Shown: positions 31,659-32,214 of the stretch, in pieces
Layout of the letters: each line of letters opens with the position of its first letter
Position numbering within the stretch: the stretch's first letter is position 1
Assembly (NCBI GenBank): GCA_028293745.1
Contig: JAQGOF010000256.1
Coordinates: 1 to 32,214, forward strand
Direction of reading: 5' to 3'
Length of the DNA: 32,214 bases
Origin: Gammaproteobacteria bacterium
GTDB lineage: Bacteria; Pseudomonadota; Gammaproteobacteria; Steroidobacterales; Steroidobacteraceae
Made by a program: the position numbers and the translations under genes
Notes under the pieces: model-generated
Told to the model about the DNA's origin: nothing
The model's input: the letters and a program-made list of their open reading frames with translations, nothing else
Databases searched by the model: none

Positions 31659-32214
31659 CTAAAATCCTCTCCGCCGGATGGTATGGGCCGCCTGATCCAA
31701 CTCCTCGCGGAAGTACGGGTGGGCAATGCCAACCAGGCGGCACGTGCGTTCGGCGAGTGTTTGCCCCTTGAGTTCGGCCGCGCCGAATTCAGTGACGATG
31801 ACATCCACGTCACTGCGTGCGGTCGTGACCGGCCCGGACAGAGCGGCCGTAATCCGACTGACTTTGCCGCCCTTGGCCGTCGCGGGCAAGGCAATGATGG
31901 AGTGGCCGCCGCGCGAACGGCTGCCGGCCCGGACATAGTCCACCTGGCCGCCCGTACCGCCCAGATATTGGCCGCCGCTCTGCTCGGCATTGACCTGTCC
32001 CGTCAAATCGACCTCCACCGCCGAGTTGATCGTGACGAGTCGCGTCAGGCGCGACAGCACCGCCTCGCTGTGCGTGTATGAGGAGCTGCGCATGTTGATC
32101 TTCGGATTGCGATCGACGAAATCATACAGACGCCGGGTACCGATGAGCGCACCCGTGATCGAGACACCCGGGTCAATGGGTTTCAGCGCATTGGTGACCA
32201 CGCCCGCCTCGACC
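31659..32214 (-). CDS. Acetyl-CoA hydrolase/4-hydroxybutyrate CoA-transferase family protein, partial
   Basis: The C-terminal 185 residues or so of a family I CoA-transferase or acetyl-CoA hydrolase; the frame stays open to the window edge. Typical elements are GVVTNALKPIDPGVSITGALIGT, SRLTRLVTINSAVEVDLTGQVNAE, the Gly-rich GGTGGQVDYVRAG, and TEFGAAELKGQTLAERTCRLVGIAHP. The N-terminal domain, and likely the catalytic Glu, lie outside the window, so transferase and hydrolase cannot be separated. It is the most upstream visible gene of the minus-strand operon with the crotonase and the CaiB-type transferase. Confidence 0.88.
   Translation of the reverse strand, partial: VEAGVVTNALKPIDPGVSITGALIGTRRLYDFVDRNPKINMRSSSYTHSEAVLSRLTRLVTINSAVEVDLTGQVNAEQSGGQYLGGTGGQVDYVRAGSRSRGGHSIIALPATAKGGKVSRITAALSGPVTTARSDVDVIVTEFGAAELKGQTLAERTCRLVGIAHPYFREELDQAAHTIRRRGF

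Overview
The window is a gene-dense, GC-rich stretch of bacterial chromosome. It looks like a catabolic island from a proteobacterium, and the signals are a TonB-dependent outer-membrane receptor (so Gram-negative), AraC regulators with the arabinose-binding-like N-terminal domain, and many acyl-CoA genes. My guess is a gammaproteobacterium of the Nevskiales/Steroidobacter kind or a sphingomonad, but this is inference. I see no rRNA, tRNA, CRISPR array, insertion sequence or phage gene.

Layout. (1) 1-3769, minus strand: a tightly packed operon of two SDR dehydrogenases, a double-hotdog (MaoC/FAS1-like) dehydratase and two SnoaL/NTF2-like proteins, the last cut by the window edge. (2) 3928-5827, plus strand: a cytochrome P450 lacking its whole middle, then an MFS symporter. 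(3) 5850-10429, minus strand: selB, a thioredoxin-reductase-like flavoprotein and a UGSC-family selenoprotein. The selenoprotein reads through an in-frame UGA at 7271-7269, giving Sec-Gly-Ser-Cys. A hairpin follows the UGA at SECIS distance. This is the most striking part of the window. (4) 10625-13765: an AraC regulator, a thiolase and a crotonase. (5) 13737-18541, minus strand: an operon of acyl-CoA dehydrogenase, SDR, Rieske oxygenase alpha subunit, carboxymuconolactone-decarboxylase-like protein and nitronate monooxygenase-like protein. (6) 18796-23639: an acyl-CoA ligase and three more acyl-CoA dehydrogenases. (7) 23734-32214: a second AraC regulator, a TauD/TfdA dioxygenase, a TonB-dependent receptor, a luciferase-like monooxygenase, a CaiB-type CoA-transferase, a second crotonase and a partial acetyl-CoA hydrolase/CoA-transferase.

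Read together, regions 1, 2 and 4-7 fit uptake of a hydrophobic substrate, oxygenation (Rieske, P450 remnant, LLM monooxygenase, NMO, TauD/TfdA), CoA activation by a ligase or CoA-transferase, and beta-oxidation-like cleavage (dehydrogenase, crotonase/MaoC, SDR, thiolase). The substrate cannot be read from the sequence; steroid, terpenoid or alicyclic compounds are plausible. The selenoprotein module sits inside this island as a separate three-gene operon. It carries the Sec-specific elongation factor but not selA, selC or selD, which must lie elsewhere in the genome if it works.

Regulatory candidates are a near-repeat of about 21 bp placed just upstream of two operons (3791 and 12921), a 16-bp palindrome centred in the divergent promoter at 18668-18683, competing hairpins in an AT-rich patch upstream of selB, and a run of eight G at the ribosome-binding site of the TonB receptor.
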